64,000 nucleotides of DNA. Source: Monocercomonoides exilis (lineage: Eukaryota; Preaxostyla; Oxymonadida; Polymastigidae). A model generated the notes under the pieces. It ran no database searches. It was not told where the DNA came from and saw nothing but the letters and a program-made list of their open reading frames with translations. Both the position numbers and the translations under genes were made by a program. Positions 22,452-33,980 of this stretch are shown piece after piece. The stretch's first letter is position 1. Each line of letters begins with the position of its first letter. The stretch is from assembly GCA_001643675.2 (NCBI GenBank), contig LSRY02000047.1:186001-250000 (forward strand). The letters are read 5' to 3'.

Positions 22452-24546
22452 TAGTAGAAGAAGTTGTTGTTGTTGTTGTTGTTGGAAAATCAACACTTTT
22501 CTTTTCAAAATGATAATGAAATATTATTTCAAAAATAACATTAAACATGATTGTTAGATATTCTTTATGCAAATTTGTATTGGAAAACCTGTTTTTTGTT
22601 ATTGAAACTTTTAAATGAAAAGATTTTTAATATCATGATGACCAGTAACGGATATCATATCATCGGATTTTGCACAACATTTTTAATACAATACACAATT
22701 GTGATTGATAGTGATTTTTCTTTGTCAGAAAAAAAGGATAAATAATTTATTTATAAATTAATTTTGTGTGTAGAAATTTTTTATTTATAAAAATTCACAC
22801 TAATATACATTTATCACTTCCGGAAACAATTTATATCATATATACACATTATTAAGATTTATTTGAACATAACATAGGGTGATTGTTTTTGAAATCACAT
22901 TTTTTCATACGATATAATTGGTTTCAAAAATATCTCTCGTATAACAACAAAAGAACACTAAAAAGTGAAAAGGCTTCTCGAAAACATTTTTATCTTTGAT
23001 TTGATAAAAACGTTTGTTAAAAAAATACAATTATCACACTATTTCTCTTTTGACTAAAAATATTCTTTCAAAAAACAAACAATCTTTTCAAAATCAACAC
23101 CGAGAAAAAATATATGATATAGATAATAAGCATCATAAAAAAAAAACAAAAAAATAGAAATAAAAGAACAAATTGTGTTTTTCATATTATAAAGTTCCAT
23201 AAAAATTAAAAAATTAGGTTTATTCTTTTTGATAAGTCTCGAACGTTTAATATCTGAATTTGAAAAATATTTACGTTTTTTGATCAATTTTTGTGATAAA
23301 TCCATCAAGCATAATCATTTTGTTAATAAGATGTATCAAACCTTTTTAATAAAAGAAAATAGGCACAGTGGAGAAATACGACATATGAAAAAAAAAAATG
23401 ATGAAATAAAATCATTTTTATTAAGTGAAGATGTTAAATATTTGTAACTTTCTAAAAATAAAACACATAAGATTGAGAATATTTAGCGCCGGCGATTTAA
23501 TTCGATGGAAAATAATGTAAAATAAGCAAAATTTTTCTTTGCACACAAAAATGTGACTGTTAACGAACGTGATTATATTCGCTGTGATTATATCCGGTTA
23601 AGACTGTAAGAAAAAGAATATTTGACTAAAAAAATTTTTTTGACTTGTTTTTTTGGGGTGATAAAAAATCAGATGTTGCATTATTTGACAAGCTTTTTCA
23701 GGATAAAGAAAAGATTAGGGAGTTTTTTCTTCATTTCATTAACTTTCTTTTTGAAACGGAAAAATACTATTCTTGTAGAAGAAAAACGGAAACAAACTTC
23801 AATTTATAAAACAAGTTGATAATGGAGATGTGCAGCATTTTACAAATAAATATCATATTTAAAGGAAACTCAGTTTTATTTATATCTTCAGAAAATCAAC
23901 ACAGTTTTATTTATGCTTTTGCATTTCTGGCAAGAAAATTGAATTTGTCAATACTCATATCTAACTTGAGTTTGCAAAAGCACAGCCGGTTTCTTGTTTT
24001 CACTAAAGAGAGTATCGATTTATATTCTTATGCAAAGTGTGAGGTTTATTCTTGGGGGAGAAGGTTGTTTTGTTGAAATTGACTTCGCGTTTTTTATTCA
24101 TAGAAAGAACCATTCGAGGAATAGGAGGAAACAAATATAGTTTTTTGGGTCAGTGGAAAGAAATGAAAATGATGAAAATGGGAAATGTTTTGTTTTTTTT
24201 CAGTTCCTAACAGAAAAAAGGAGATTAAAATTCCCGTCATAAAGGCCAATATCCAAAAAGGAACAAATCAATTTTTTTCTTATTTTTTGTTCTTCGACAA
24301 ATTCTATATTTATCTCTTCTTCCTCCACCACTTTAAATAAAAAAAAAGTTAATCATGAATTGCAAGAGAAAAGCAACGCACAAAACAGAGGGGAAGAAGA
24401 ATCAGTTTTATTTCATTTGAGATCTTTTCAATTTTTATTGTCAAGTTTCCCGCAAGCAGAAATATGTGAAATATTTCTTCTTTTGAAGCCAAGCTCACAA
24501 AATGCCCAGCAACAAACAATAAAAAACACATTGGCATAATGATACT
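22177..24546. other. gene-poor AT-rich stretch
   Basis: Downstream of the macro-domain gene the sequence changes to very AT-rich DNA with no recognisable gene. It contains the 60-nt T tract (22391-22450), a GTT triplet run just after it, and short Ile/Phe/Lys-rich ORFs. The longest coding-like one starts at ATG 23822 and ends at 24076 (84 codons; begins MEMCSILQINIIFKGNSVLF). I cannot match that ORF to any family and treat it as unproven. No RNA gene seen. Confidence 0.5.
22391..22450. repeat. 60-nt poly(T) tract
   Basis: Sixty uninterrupted T residues on the plus strand, followed by GTAGTAGAAGAA and a run of GTT triplets. It sits about 215 bp beyond the stop codon of the macro-domain gene. 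It could be a slippage-expanded tract or a length-uncertain point of the assembly. Confidence 0.9.
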
Positions 24547-24945
24547 ACAGATATTGCATAAAATACCGGACATCGCACAAAATACCGGACAAGATCGATT
24601 TCATAATAACTGCTAGAAGAAAAATTCTGTTAATTTTCCTCAATATATATCTCATCAACACAGACTCATAAAAGAAACGAGACTTTAAAAATATATTCAT
24701 TGGTGCTCATAAGAATCAATTTTTTGAAATTTCGGAGAAATTAAATTTTGTTCTTCTCCGATATTATGAAAATAATTTTCTATGAGCACAAATAAAGCTG
24801 CTTTGAAAGATTTGTATGTCAAGTGAGTTTGTATTGAGGAGATATATTTTGAGGAAAATTGTCAGAATTTTTCTTCTTGTGGTGATTGAGATATCGATCT
24901 TGTCCGGTTTTTTGTGCGATGTCCGGTATTTTATGCAATATCTGT
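24547..24945. mobile_element. palindromic MITE-like (foldback) element, about 399 bp
   Basis: Left arm 24547-24653 and right arm 24839-24945 (107 nt each) are near-exact inverted repeats, starting ACAGATATTGCATAAAATAC on the outside and ending in ATATATCTC on the inside. The similarity continues inward: GGTGCTCATA near 24702 faces TATGAGCAC at 24781-24789, and TTTCGGAGAA faces TTCTCCGA around 24746, so the whole unit is an imperfect palindrome centred near 24746. Each arm also carries a short internal repeat (ACCGGAC twice, about 18 bp apart). It has no coding capacity. A clear target-site duplication is not visible. This is the structure expected of a non-autonomous foldback DNA transposon; a recombinational palindrome is the alternative. 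Confidence 0.7.
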
Positions 24946-25899
24946 ATATGGTATTCACTGAAATAGAATAAAATTTATATGGCATGATTTCATTTATTAT
25001 ATTATTGTTTTTTATGCTAATGATTTTGTGCGGAAACGTTTTCTCATGAAATCGAAATTATTAGAAAAATCTTGTTTTTCAAATTATTAATGGGATAAGC
25101 TCAAAAAATGATAATTGTTTTAAAAATTAAAAAACCGAGATCCGGATGAGCAAAAGATAAAAAAACGTTTTTAATAATTGAGAAGTTTATTTAGGAGATG
25201 GAGATGATGAAAATTGCTTCGGAAAACATCCTTTTGATGAAATAAGAATTATGAAAAAACAGAAATGATTAATTTTTTATTTTTTGTTAATAACACATTT
25301 CCGCAAACTTTTATCATACAGCACATGCTAAAAACAACATATATAATCAGAATATAGTGTTATTAGTGAAATTTGCAAAATTCTATATTGTACTATTATG
25401 CCAACACATTCGCAGCAGGAGATGTTTCAAGACAGGAAGATCATCTTCAAACAATAAGCAGAATATCTAACAAGTTGACATCTTTTGTTGAATTTAGCTA
25501 CGAATTTGATGTCAAAATTGAATAAGAAAGAGGAAGGAGAAGAAAGAGAGGAGTGCATCAAATAATCAACTCCAAGTTTTCATTTCTATTAGTCGTTTAA
25601 GGATTGAATCGAAAGCACGAACACAAGAAGAGGAATAACCCAAATTATATTTTGCTATTTGCATCCTTATCTTTTCAGCAATTGGTTTTTTATTTCACAA
25701 TTCATCTGTTGCCTGTTTCTTTCTTTTTATCTTCATCGACAATCATATTTTGATGTTTTCGAAGCGATTTCAGATGCTCCTGACAAAACATTTCAAATGT
25801 TTCTAATGCATTTCACAGAATCATTTGCGATTCAACAGCAAGGAAGAAAATTCTCTGTTTTGCTGTACGCCTCATTTGCCACGCCTTTTCACTTTTCCG

Positions 25900-25953
<54 letters not shown>
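25900..25953. repeat. 54-nt poly(A) tract
   Basis: Fifty-four uninterrupted A residues on the plus strand, inside gene-poor DNA 5' of family copy A. It is not preceded by a recognisable retrotransposon or processed-gene body, so I read it as a homopolymer expansion rather than as a retroposition tail. Confidence 0.9.
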
Positions 25954-25955
<2 letters not shown>

Positions 25956-26131
25956 TTTCCTTTTCGTTCTCAACAAAAACGGAATTTGATATCCCTTTCA
26001 CCAATACAAACAAGATAATAATTTTCTTTTTTTGAAAAGAAACAAGAAACAAACTTTTGTGCATCTTTTGGAACTTTATGATATCAAGAAATAAATATGC
26101 TGTAAAATTTTTTCGTTTATGAAAAAAACAA

Positions 26132-26285
26132 CTATTTGTTCCAAACTTTTTCCACAACCTTGTCATGAGAAATCTTGCATTCCTATGTCAAAAAAATACA
26201 GAAAAATTCTTAAACTGAGAAAAATATTTGTTAGAGAAGAATGGAACAAAATTCTTAAAGCAAAAAATTTTGTCCCATATGGAAA
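26132..26285 (+). repeat. diverged 153-bp block, copy 1 (upstream of family copy A)
   Basis: It begins TTGTTCCAAACTTTT, shares an internal CAAAAAAATACAGAAAA and a GAATGG...GGAAC-like segment, and ends around GCAAAAAATTTTGTCCCA. It aligns in the same orientation and over the same length with 35667-35820, allowing substitutions and small indels. One block lies 5' of copy A and the other 5' of copy D, suggesting it travelled with a duplicated gene copy. No coding function is evident. Confidence 0.6.
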
Positions 26286-26621
26286 GAAATTATTTGATTT
26301 TTGAATTAGAAAAAAAGTCTAATCTCCTCATAATTGAAAGAAAAAATAATTTCTGATGATTATTTTTCAAAAACTCCATACACATTCTATAAAAAAGCAC
26401 TTTCATTCCAATCAGTCAATTGAAAAAACACCAAAAATGACTTTTATTAAGGTAAATTGATCAATGGGCCAGTTATTTTCCTGTTTTTCCCGAAAGGCAC
26501 ATGAAGTTGGCGCTGCTTCCACGTCATTTTCCGAAGAAAACACATCGTTTGCGCATATTCTTTTTTTTTCTTTTTGAAGCACTTTTCCTTGCAAACTGAA
26601 CATGACGTTTTGGAAATTTGA

Positions 26622-28119
26622 ATGAAACTGGGTTCTGCTAAATTGACCGAAGATAGAATTTCAGAATCTTCAATAGCGCACAAGTTTTCAAGTTTGCTTG
26701 TTTTCTTTGTTTATTCTCTAATTGTGAAATTTTGTGTATATTAATTTATTTATTTTATTTTTTCAGAATTGTTTGATGAACTGGAGAATTGCAATGAGGA
26801 TAGTCAAAAACAGAAAATCCTTGAAATGAATGAAGTGACGGAAGATATGAACGAAAAAGAATTTTTATCCGTTTTCACAAAAGAACTGTTCGACAAAATA
26901 AACAAAATGATTGAAGAAAAGAAAATATCTTTTCAGAATGCACTCTTCTTGCTGAAACACACGGGACGTTGCAATGCGTTGAAGTGCATGCAAATTTCTA
27001 GCTTTGAAGATTGTTCGTTGCGCTATCTCTTTGAAGATATGATTGCTCATGAAAATTTTTCCAAAAATTCTGACGTAGGAGATAGGAAAGATTCTCTGAG
27101 CGAAAAGGATCTTGCTGATCTTTGCAAAAGCTATATTATGCTTGGTAGCTCAGTTGATGGATACTTTTTATGTGTCTGCGGCGTTATCTCGTGAATGCTG
27201 CATCAGAAAAAGAGGAAAACAAAGAAATTCAAAAAGAAGTGGAAATGGCTTTGTTGGCTTTGAGCACAGTTGAACGGTGGAATGTGTGATTAATTTATAG
27301 CCCGATTTGTCGAATTATTTTGAGTTTTTTATTGACGTATTTCTTTATTTTTATTAGGTTGAATCTCAAGGATCACGTTTGAATAATACAATAGAAATCA
27401 TCAAATATCATCAGGAACATCATAATCTGACTCGGCTTGGCTATCAATCTGCTTGGAACTATTTGAATAAAAGATATTATTTTGATTTCAAATTGGGAGA
27501 AGTTGTTTCGAATGAACTGCACTTTTTGAGAGAGGCAACAAGAGAACTGGATGAACTGACAAGATATGTGGATTGGAAGAGAAAAGAAGGAGATAAAAGA
27601 GAGAGAGAAAGGGAAGAAGAATATGTTTTATTGAGATGGTTGCTAACATTGGAGCGTTTCTTGAGCGTATGCTTCGTGCCAAATGAAGAATATGTTGGGC
27701 TTATTGGTAGCATTATGAGTGTTTTTCGAGCATCAAGGGATAAAAATAAAGCAATTAGTTTCTTGTGCACTCTGTCCCTTGAACACTCAGCGAAAAAAAG
27801 ATTTGTGAAGATTGATTACTTGCTGAGCCTTGGAGTTTTTGATTCTTTTTTGGAGGAGGCTCAACGATTGACAATGGATGATGAAATAACACATAAAAGC
27901 TTGACATTTTTTGAATCTATTTCGCGGAGGCTGAAAGGAAAGGAGGATGATGAACTGGAAGAAGCGAAAAGAAAGATAGACAAAAGGAAAACATTTGAAT
28001 GGATGGAAGAGGAAGGATTAGAAAGCATCATAATTAGCTTTTATGAAGAAATTGATTTTTTCAACAAAAGAAATCATCATTTATCGCTAGATGTTGCAGA
28101 TTATTTCGTAAATACTTGA
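26622..28119 (+). pseudogene. lineage-specific helical-repeat family, copy A, frameshifted
   Basis: Same family as copies B, C and D. Exon 1 is 26622-26691 (starts MKLGSAKLTEDRISESS, ends HKFS); exon 2 starts at 26767 with ELF-region residues LFDELENCNEDSQKQKI; exon 3 is 27361-28119. The frame breaks between about 27150 and 27180. The reading frame from exon 2 stops after YFLCVCGVIS, while the family's expected continuation (NAASEKEENKEIQKEVEMAL, then LLALSTVERWN) lies in another frame and leads to a GTGTGA donor at about 27290. No intron with usable ends spans the break. Downstream, the second half (IIKYHQEHHNLTRLGYQSAW to DVADYFVNT) is intact. A recent single-event frameshift, or a one- or two-base sequencing error, would explain it. 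Confidence 0.65.
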
Positions 28120-28391
28120 AAAAATGAAATGTGTTGAATTTTGTAACTCAAAAATTTCCGTTTTTCTTTTTGTGTCATTTCTCAAAATGAAAAATAAGAA
28201 GCTATCTGTGGCTGTTTAAAAACGTTTTTTAATGCCATTTCATTTTGATGAAGAAAAGACAAACAAGCAGACAGTCTTTTTGTTTTTCTTTTTTCTGGAT
28301 TTGCTGCTTTTCAAAGAAGTGAGAAGAAAAATAATTAAATTTATATAAAAATACCTTTATTTTGTTTCAAAGTCAAATGAAATCCATTTCT

Positions 28392-29918
28392 TCAAATATT
28401 CACAAAATAATCAGAAGTATTCAACGATAATAAACGGTCAAATTTTACATTAAAAAATCCAAAAGTTTCATTAAAGCTTGTGATGATATCTTCACATCCT
28501 TCTTCTTCCATCTTTTCAAGCGCTTTCCTTTTGATTGCCTTCCTGTAAGCTTCATCTGCTTCGTTATTCGTCTGCCCTTTCAATCTCCTTGAAATTATAT
28601 CAAAAAAATCCAAGAATTCGCACGCCATTTTGTCATTCAACGTTAGTTGCCGAATCTCTTCCAAAACAGTATCAACAGCTCCGCTCTCCAGCAAGTCATC
28701 AACTTGCACGCCTTTGCTTTTTGCTGCTTCTACAAATAAAACAATGCACCAGAAGCTAATTTCTCTGAAATTGTCCTTCGCAGCTCTAAATGTCTGAGCA
28801 ACGCATCTGATAAGCTCTGAATATTTTTCATTCCGCAATAAGCATGAGCCCAAGAAATACTCCAATAATTGCACCCATCTTAATAAAATATTTTCTTCTT
28901 CCGGTTCTTTTTCTCCTCCCTCTTCTTTCTCTTTCTTCAAATATACATATCTCATCAGCTCTTCCAACTCCTTTATTGCCTCCTTCGTTAAATGCAGCTC
29001 GTTCGAAATAACAGCTTCCAAGCTTTTGTCTTTGTATATTCGCCTAATCAAAAACATCCACATAGAATAATAGGCAAATCGTGTCAGATTGTGATGCACC
29101 TGATGATAACTCATTATTTCTGTTATTTCATTAAAATACAGTTCTTGTTTCAAATGCTTATAAAATGAGAAAGAAGTAATAAAAATAATAAAAAAAAAAT
29201 ATTCAAACAATAAAGTTACTAATACGGCTCAAAGCCAGCAATGCCATTTCCACTTTTTTTTGAACTTCTTCGCTTTCTTCTTTCTTTGAGGCAACTTTCA
29301 AAAGGCAAGGAACACAAATTGAAAGCAATTCCGATGAAATCCGAAGGTTGCTCAAAAAAACAAAGCATTCGCAAAGATCAAAAAGAAGCATTTCGTTCTT
29401 TTCTTCTTTTTTCTCATTTTCATCTATTATCATCTTCTCAAATCTTTCACTCAGCAATGAATTATTAAAAGAAAAATGAGAAAATCTTTTCAATGCTTTG
29501 CAATATCCAATATGCTTCAGTAACAGAATAGCATTCTCCAAAGTCAATTTCTTTTCTTCAATCATTTTGTCAATTTTATTGTACAGTTCTTCCTCCAAAA
29601 ATAATCTAAATTCTTCTTTTTCCATTTCATAAATCATTTTATTCATTTCTTTAATTTTCTGTTTTTGTTCATCCTCATTGCAAATTTCCAGCTCATGGAG
29701 CAATTCTGCAAAGACATTTAAAATATTAAAATTCATTCTTTATTATTCCATCCAAATAAAAAAGCAAACTTGAAAACTTCTCGGTTCGAGTCACTGCAAG
29801 AATTCTTTCTTCACACCTTTGATCATCGCATATGCTAGTTCTGTAATTTAAAAAAAATTACAATTAAAATGAGTTAAACTTTCAAATTCACAGCAGAATT
29901 GACAAATGCAAACATCAT
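28392..29918 (-). CDS. lineage-specific helical-repeat family, copy B, 445 aa, four exons
   Basis: Function unknown. Exons: 29918-29914 (a 5-nt start exon, ATGAT), 29840-29770, 29705-29209 and 29156-28392, total 1,338 nt in one frame. The N-terminal half has ELLHELEICNEDEQKQKIKE, then ILLLKHIGYCKALKRFSHFS and LLSICVPCLLKVASKKEE, and ends VEMALLALSRISNFI. The C-terminal half starts ELYFNEITEIMSYHQVHHNL, with TRFAYYSMWMFLI, a KEK-rich linker, LRNEKYSELIRCVAQTF, VQVDDLLESGAVDTVLEEI and the end LSLNTSDYFVNI. The regular hydrophobic-helix pattern suggests an ARM/HEAT-like alpha-solenoid (inference). It is inverted relative to copies A, C and D. The 5-nt first exon is inferred: it is the only choice giving an ATG, a GTTTGC donor and the right phase. 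Confidence 0.75.
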
Positions 29919-32900
29919 CAATTATTGTTCAAATGAAAAATATAGCAGTTTCAAAACAAATTTTTTTGCAATAAAATGGAATTAAAAAGCGAACACAAGG
30001 AAATAAGTTGGATTGGCTGTTTAATGCAAGAAAAGTGAATCTTTTGATTCGATTTGATCAAACCAACAAAAAATTGTTTGCTTTCGGTTTTGTGAAAATG
30101 AAGCGAGGAGCTCTTCTTTCCTGAAGACATTGCTTCGTGGCTTTGAAACAAAATTTATTTTATAATTGGAATGGAAATCTTGCTGAAGAGAATTCGAAAA
30201 GAGGAAATATCAATTCTTGAAGAGAAAGTGTTTTATGGCTTTTTTTGGGAAGAACAACATGAATGAAAAAGTGGACACATGATACTGGCCTTCTTATCAT
30301 TTTTCTTTAGTTGCTAATGTTAGCATCTGTTTCAAAATGACTCATAGAATTGCCAAAGATTCAAAGAAATGAATTTTTAAAAATCAAAATGAATTGACAG
30401 AACAAAAGAATATTCCAATCTTTGCAATTGGGTATGAGCAAAAAAAAAAGCATAATGGATGATGATTGCAGCAAAGTTGTTTCATTGTGAAAATGATTCA
30501 TTGGATTTGGAAATGGATTATTTGAAGAAAAGCAACGAGGCCATCAGAATAAGAAAAGACTTCGTGATAGATTCTTTGCGAACAAGAAGAAAACGCGTAA
30601 GCTTCGTTTTTTTCTTTGTGAATTATCATACATCTGGTCCGATAAAAGCCATTTTATTTCAAATGAAATATGATTGGAAGAGGAATATGACAAATGCATC
30701 TTCATTATGAGCATCATTCGGGGAGCACAAGAACAAATAATATTTTTATCAATTTAAGAGAAAAGTCAGAAGCTATAAATCAGAGAATTCAGCTGCTATC
30801 CCAAAGGGATGAAGAGACCGAAAGGCATTCTGATTCGTTGTTCAAGAATTCTTTTTACATCAACTCATTTTTTTTTTGATCAAGCAAGAAATTCTCCTTT
30901 GGACTTCGGTGGATGCATCATTCATGCAATGGTAAATAAAACCGAAAGATTTCTCCTTTAAAGCGCTCCAAAGTCCTTCTTTTTTCTTTTTATAAACAAC
31001 GCTCTCAAACGAAGAAATTCTGCCTTTTTCGGAGTTTCTGAACTGAGACTCGTCAAAATACCTCGTCTACAGCATCGTCATTTTCTCTGAAAACATTTCT
31101 GATCGCATTTCCTGTCATTGTAGCAGTGGCATTTACTGGGAAGCCATCATGCTCAGCCACAGCTGATGCAATTGATATTAACTCGAATACTCCGGTTCCA
31201 TTGTTGGAAACGCTGCAAAATCTGTCTTATGAGTGGGTCGATCTTCTCAACAAGGATATCTTCAACATTTAATAAGAATGAAGATCAGCCCCTTCTCCAT
31301 TTTTTGGAATCATTGAAATAATATTTTTCTATTTTTTCCTGTTACAACAGAGAATGCCGCAAGATTTTCATTTCTGCACTTGCCTTGCTCTACACACAGG
31401 GATTTATTCAAAGGGAATTGAAAAGCAGACAATTATTTCCAAAAGCGAATGTTTCTGAACAGCCGAATAGAAACAGATTGAAATGAGCAATTTAATGTTA
31501 TCTGAATTAAGACACAACACAGTAGATAATTATAAATAAAACATTGTTGGTTCATACGCTTCAGCTGTTCATATGACAAAGAGAGAAAGTTGCCTCTTTC
31601 TGAAGAAATACTCGAAGTGGATCAGTATTTCAATTTTCTTTATAAATATTGCATTCGTCCATTGCGTATGGAAAGAACAAAGATTTATTTCATCAAATTT
31701 CATTTCCACTCATTTCGATCTTCTCCTTCTTTCACTCAATCAACGGAAAGATTCCAAAACTATCTTCGTCAGCCATTTTTTCACCAAGCACTAGTTAACA
31801 ACATTGGAATCAACCTCATTCACTTTTTCCACTCAACTTCTGTTTCGAAGAAAGGAAGAAAGAAATGAGGAAAGCAGAGAATTACAGGCAGGTTTCATTT
31901 AATAAATATTCATTTTAGCTGCAAGGAAGAGAATGCCTTGAGAAAAGTCTCCTTCCTTCGGATTCACATCGTTTAAAAAATTATTTTTAAAACAGAATTG
32001 CTTAGAGAGTAAGGTTGGCACCAATTTTTTTTTGGAACTCTGGCAATTTCTTCTTCTTCTTCCTTCTTCTCTTCCTCTTTCTCTTCCTCCACATCTGTCT
32101 CTTTTCGATTCTTTAACACAACCAGCTCAATTGCTGCTGGGGAAAGAATAGCATCAATTATTTTCATCTCCATCGTTAACTGTGCCTTCTTCGCAATCTC
32201 TTCCATATTGTGCAATGCTTGATTTTGTTTCATCATGCTGTAGTCTAAATTTTTCAACGGAACACATGTCAATTGAAGAGATTACATTGCTAGCCTCACA
32301 ATTGCCAGACGCAGCAGAATCAATTCAAACAAATAAAAAGACTTATAGCGATGAATTCATTACAAATGTCCACTTGGTCCACGACTCTTCCCTCAACAGC
32401 GTTTCAATTGATGAAATCTGAAAAGAAGAAGAGGAGGATGAAACAAACATTAAGCATCCCCGAAAGCGCACATTTCAAGTCTGATGCAACGCTCATGTGC
32501 AGCCCGTGTCATAGAGCTGTAATGTCAAACGGAAGTGTTTCCAATGTTCGCAGTGTCTGCAGTGAAAGAAGCAGCTTCGATGAAGTCGTTGCGAGTGGAG
32601 TATGCATGAAAAAGAGGCATCAGGCACATCAATTGGCAGATAGCTGCAGCAGTGTTTAAAAATCTGTGATACTAATTATTAACATGGATTGTTTGCAGAG
32701 GATACAAACGTAAACAACTTATTCCGTTCAAATACAGTTTCTTTCTTCTCTTTGTCTTGTTGGTAATCAGAATTGTCGAAGTTGTGAAGAGACATTTTGA
32801 TTCAGACAAAGCAGAGCAAAGCGAAGTACAAATGGAAGACTAGAGCAAGATGTCATTTGAGGGAGGACATTCACAACAGAGAGGAAGTTTGATTGGGGAC

Positions 32901-33980
32901 GCAAAGGAATCATTATCTTTCTGATTGATAAGAACAATCAACTGCAAAAATTTGCCTTTTTTGTTTGCTTTGAAAAAAAGATGGAAAAGGAACAATTCGG
33001 ATGATTCTTTGAAACGACATGAAGAAGCGGATATTGAGATTAAGGAAAATGAGAATGCTATCGTTGATTCTCCTGTTCAATTGAACAAACATTGAAAAGC
33101 AAAAACATTACAATCAACGAACATTAGGAGCTCAGCTTCAACTTTATCTTCTGCTTCTGCTTTCGATAATTCTTTGAATCCTGATCCATTCAGATCCTAC
33201 TTCGAGTCACCTCTTTTGCTTCGTTCTGTTTTAGATAACATCTTCCTGAGAACAATTTGCAATTTTATATTTTCGAAATGGAAGCTTTTATTGGCTCTCA
33301 TGAACAGTGCTTGGTGAAGAGTGCTTGCCAATTACCAGACAAATTCATCAAATTGACCATTTTTTTTACGAATTTCTTCTGTTTTCATTCAAAAATTTGT
33401 TAACTTCTGTTATGATTGAAAGTGAAATTCATCATCTGAATTTTTTGTTCTCTCTCGGAAGATTTCTTGTCTTTCACGTTTTCTCTTTTGGTTAATTTTT
33501 TTTAATTGATTGTTAAACTTCTATCATCATCTTCTTCTCAAAAATGGCGAATCAGTCTTTATTGATAGAATCAAAGCTATATCCGCAAATTCATTTCGTC
33601 CTGTCTCTTGAAATTGTTGTATTGAGTGAGATGTTTCGAAGCGAATTTTTCAATTTCTTTAATTTTGTTTTATTCATCAAAAAGAATATAACAGTTTTTC
33701 AATTTTTTCCCCCGCTTTTGGAGATGAATGCTAAAAATTATCATTATTTTTAAGGTCAAATTATCGATCGAATTCAAAGACAATATTTTTGGAAAAGATC
33801 AAAAATTCCAAAATAAGAGAGTTTGTTTTGAAGAAAAGAAACCGAACTTGTGCATATCTGCATTTCATAATTGGAGATATTATCGAGCAATTTTGTTCGA
33901 GGAAGAAACAGTTATTCTGAGATTCAACACCGAATAAAGAATTCACATTTGCGATTTGAGCAGAACAAATAACGAACGAA
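29919..33980. other. 4-kb stretch with coding-like debris, no intact gene
   Basis: GC content rises from about 30460 and several frames read like protein, but none extends far and neighbouring pieces are in different frames. Plus-strand pieces include 30459-30710 (KSNEAIRIRKDFVIDSLRTR), 30694-30879, about 31074-31272 (LIAFPVIVAVAFTGKPSCSA, ending LLNKDIFNI), 31590-31868 (EEILEVDQYFNFLYKYCIRP), 32182-32421, 32351-32659 and about 32700-33335 (a hydrophobic FFLLFVLLVIRIVEVV and later SASAFDNSLNPDPFRSYFES). A minus-strand piece is at 31973-32272 (an acidic EEKEEEKKEEEEE run). I match none to a family. Decayed genes or unrecognised short-exon genes are both possible. Confidence 0.4.

Larger units (their letters stand above)
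24946..26621. other. gene-poor AT-rich stretch upstream of family copy A
   Basis: No convincing gene. It contains the 54-nt A tract (25900-25953), a coding-like but unmatched plus-strand stretch around 25400-25525 (readable as NTFAAGDVSRQEDHLQTISR then a stop), and the 153-bp block at 26132-26285 that recurs at 35667-35820. Two overlapping minus-strand ORFs at 26412-26683 lie opposite exon 1 of copy A and look like shadows. Confidence 0.45.

Noticed and set aside
29781-29791. GGTTCGAGTC-like tRNA B-box sequence
   Set aside because: The flanking 5-nt arms do not pair into a T-stem, no A-box or acceptor stem is present, and the sequence is inside exon 1 of family copy B on the other strand.
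31590-31868. Possible tyrosine-recombinase or integrase fragment (EEILEVDQYFNFLYKYCIRP)
   Set aside because: Only a loose resemblance to a helical N-terminal domain; none of the catalytic Arg-His-Arg-Tyr context was found nearby.
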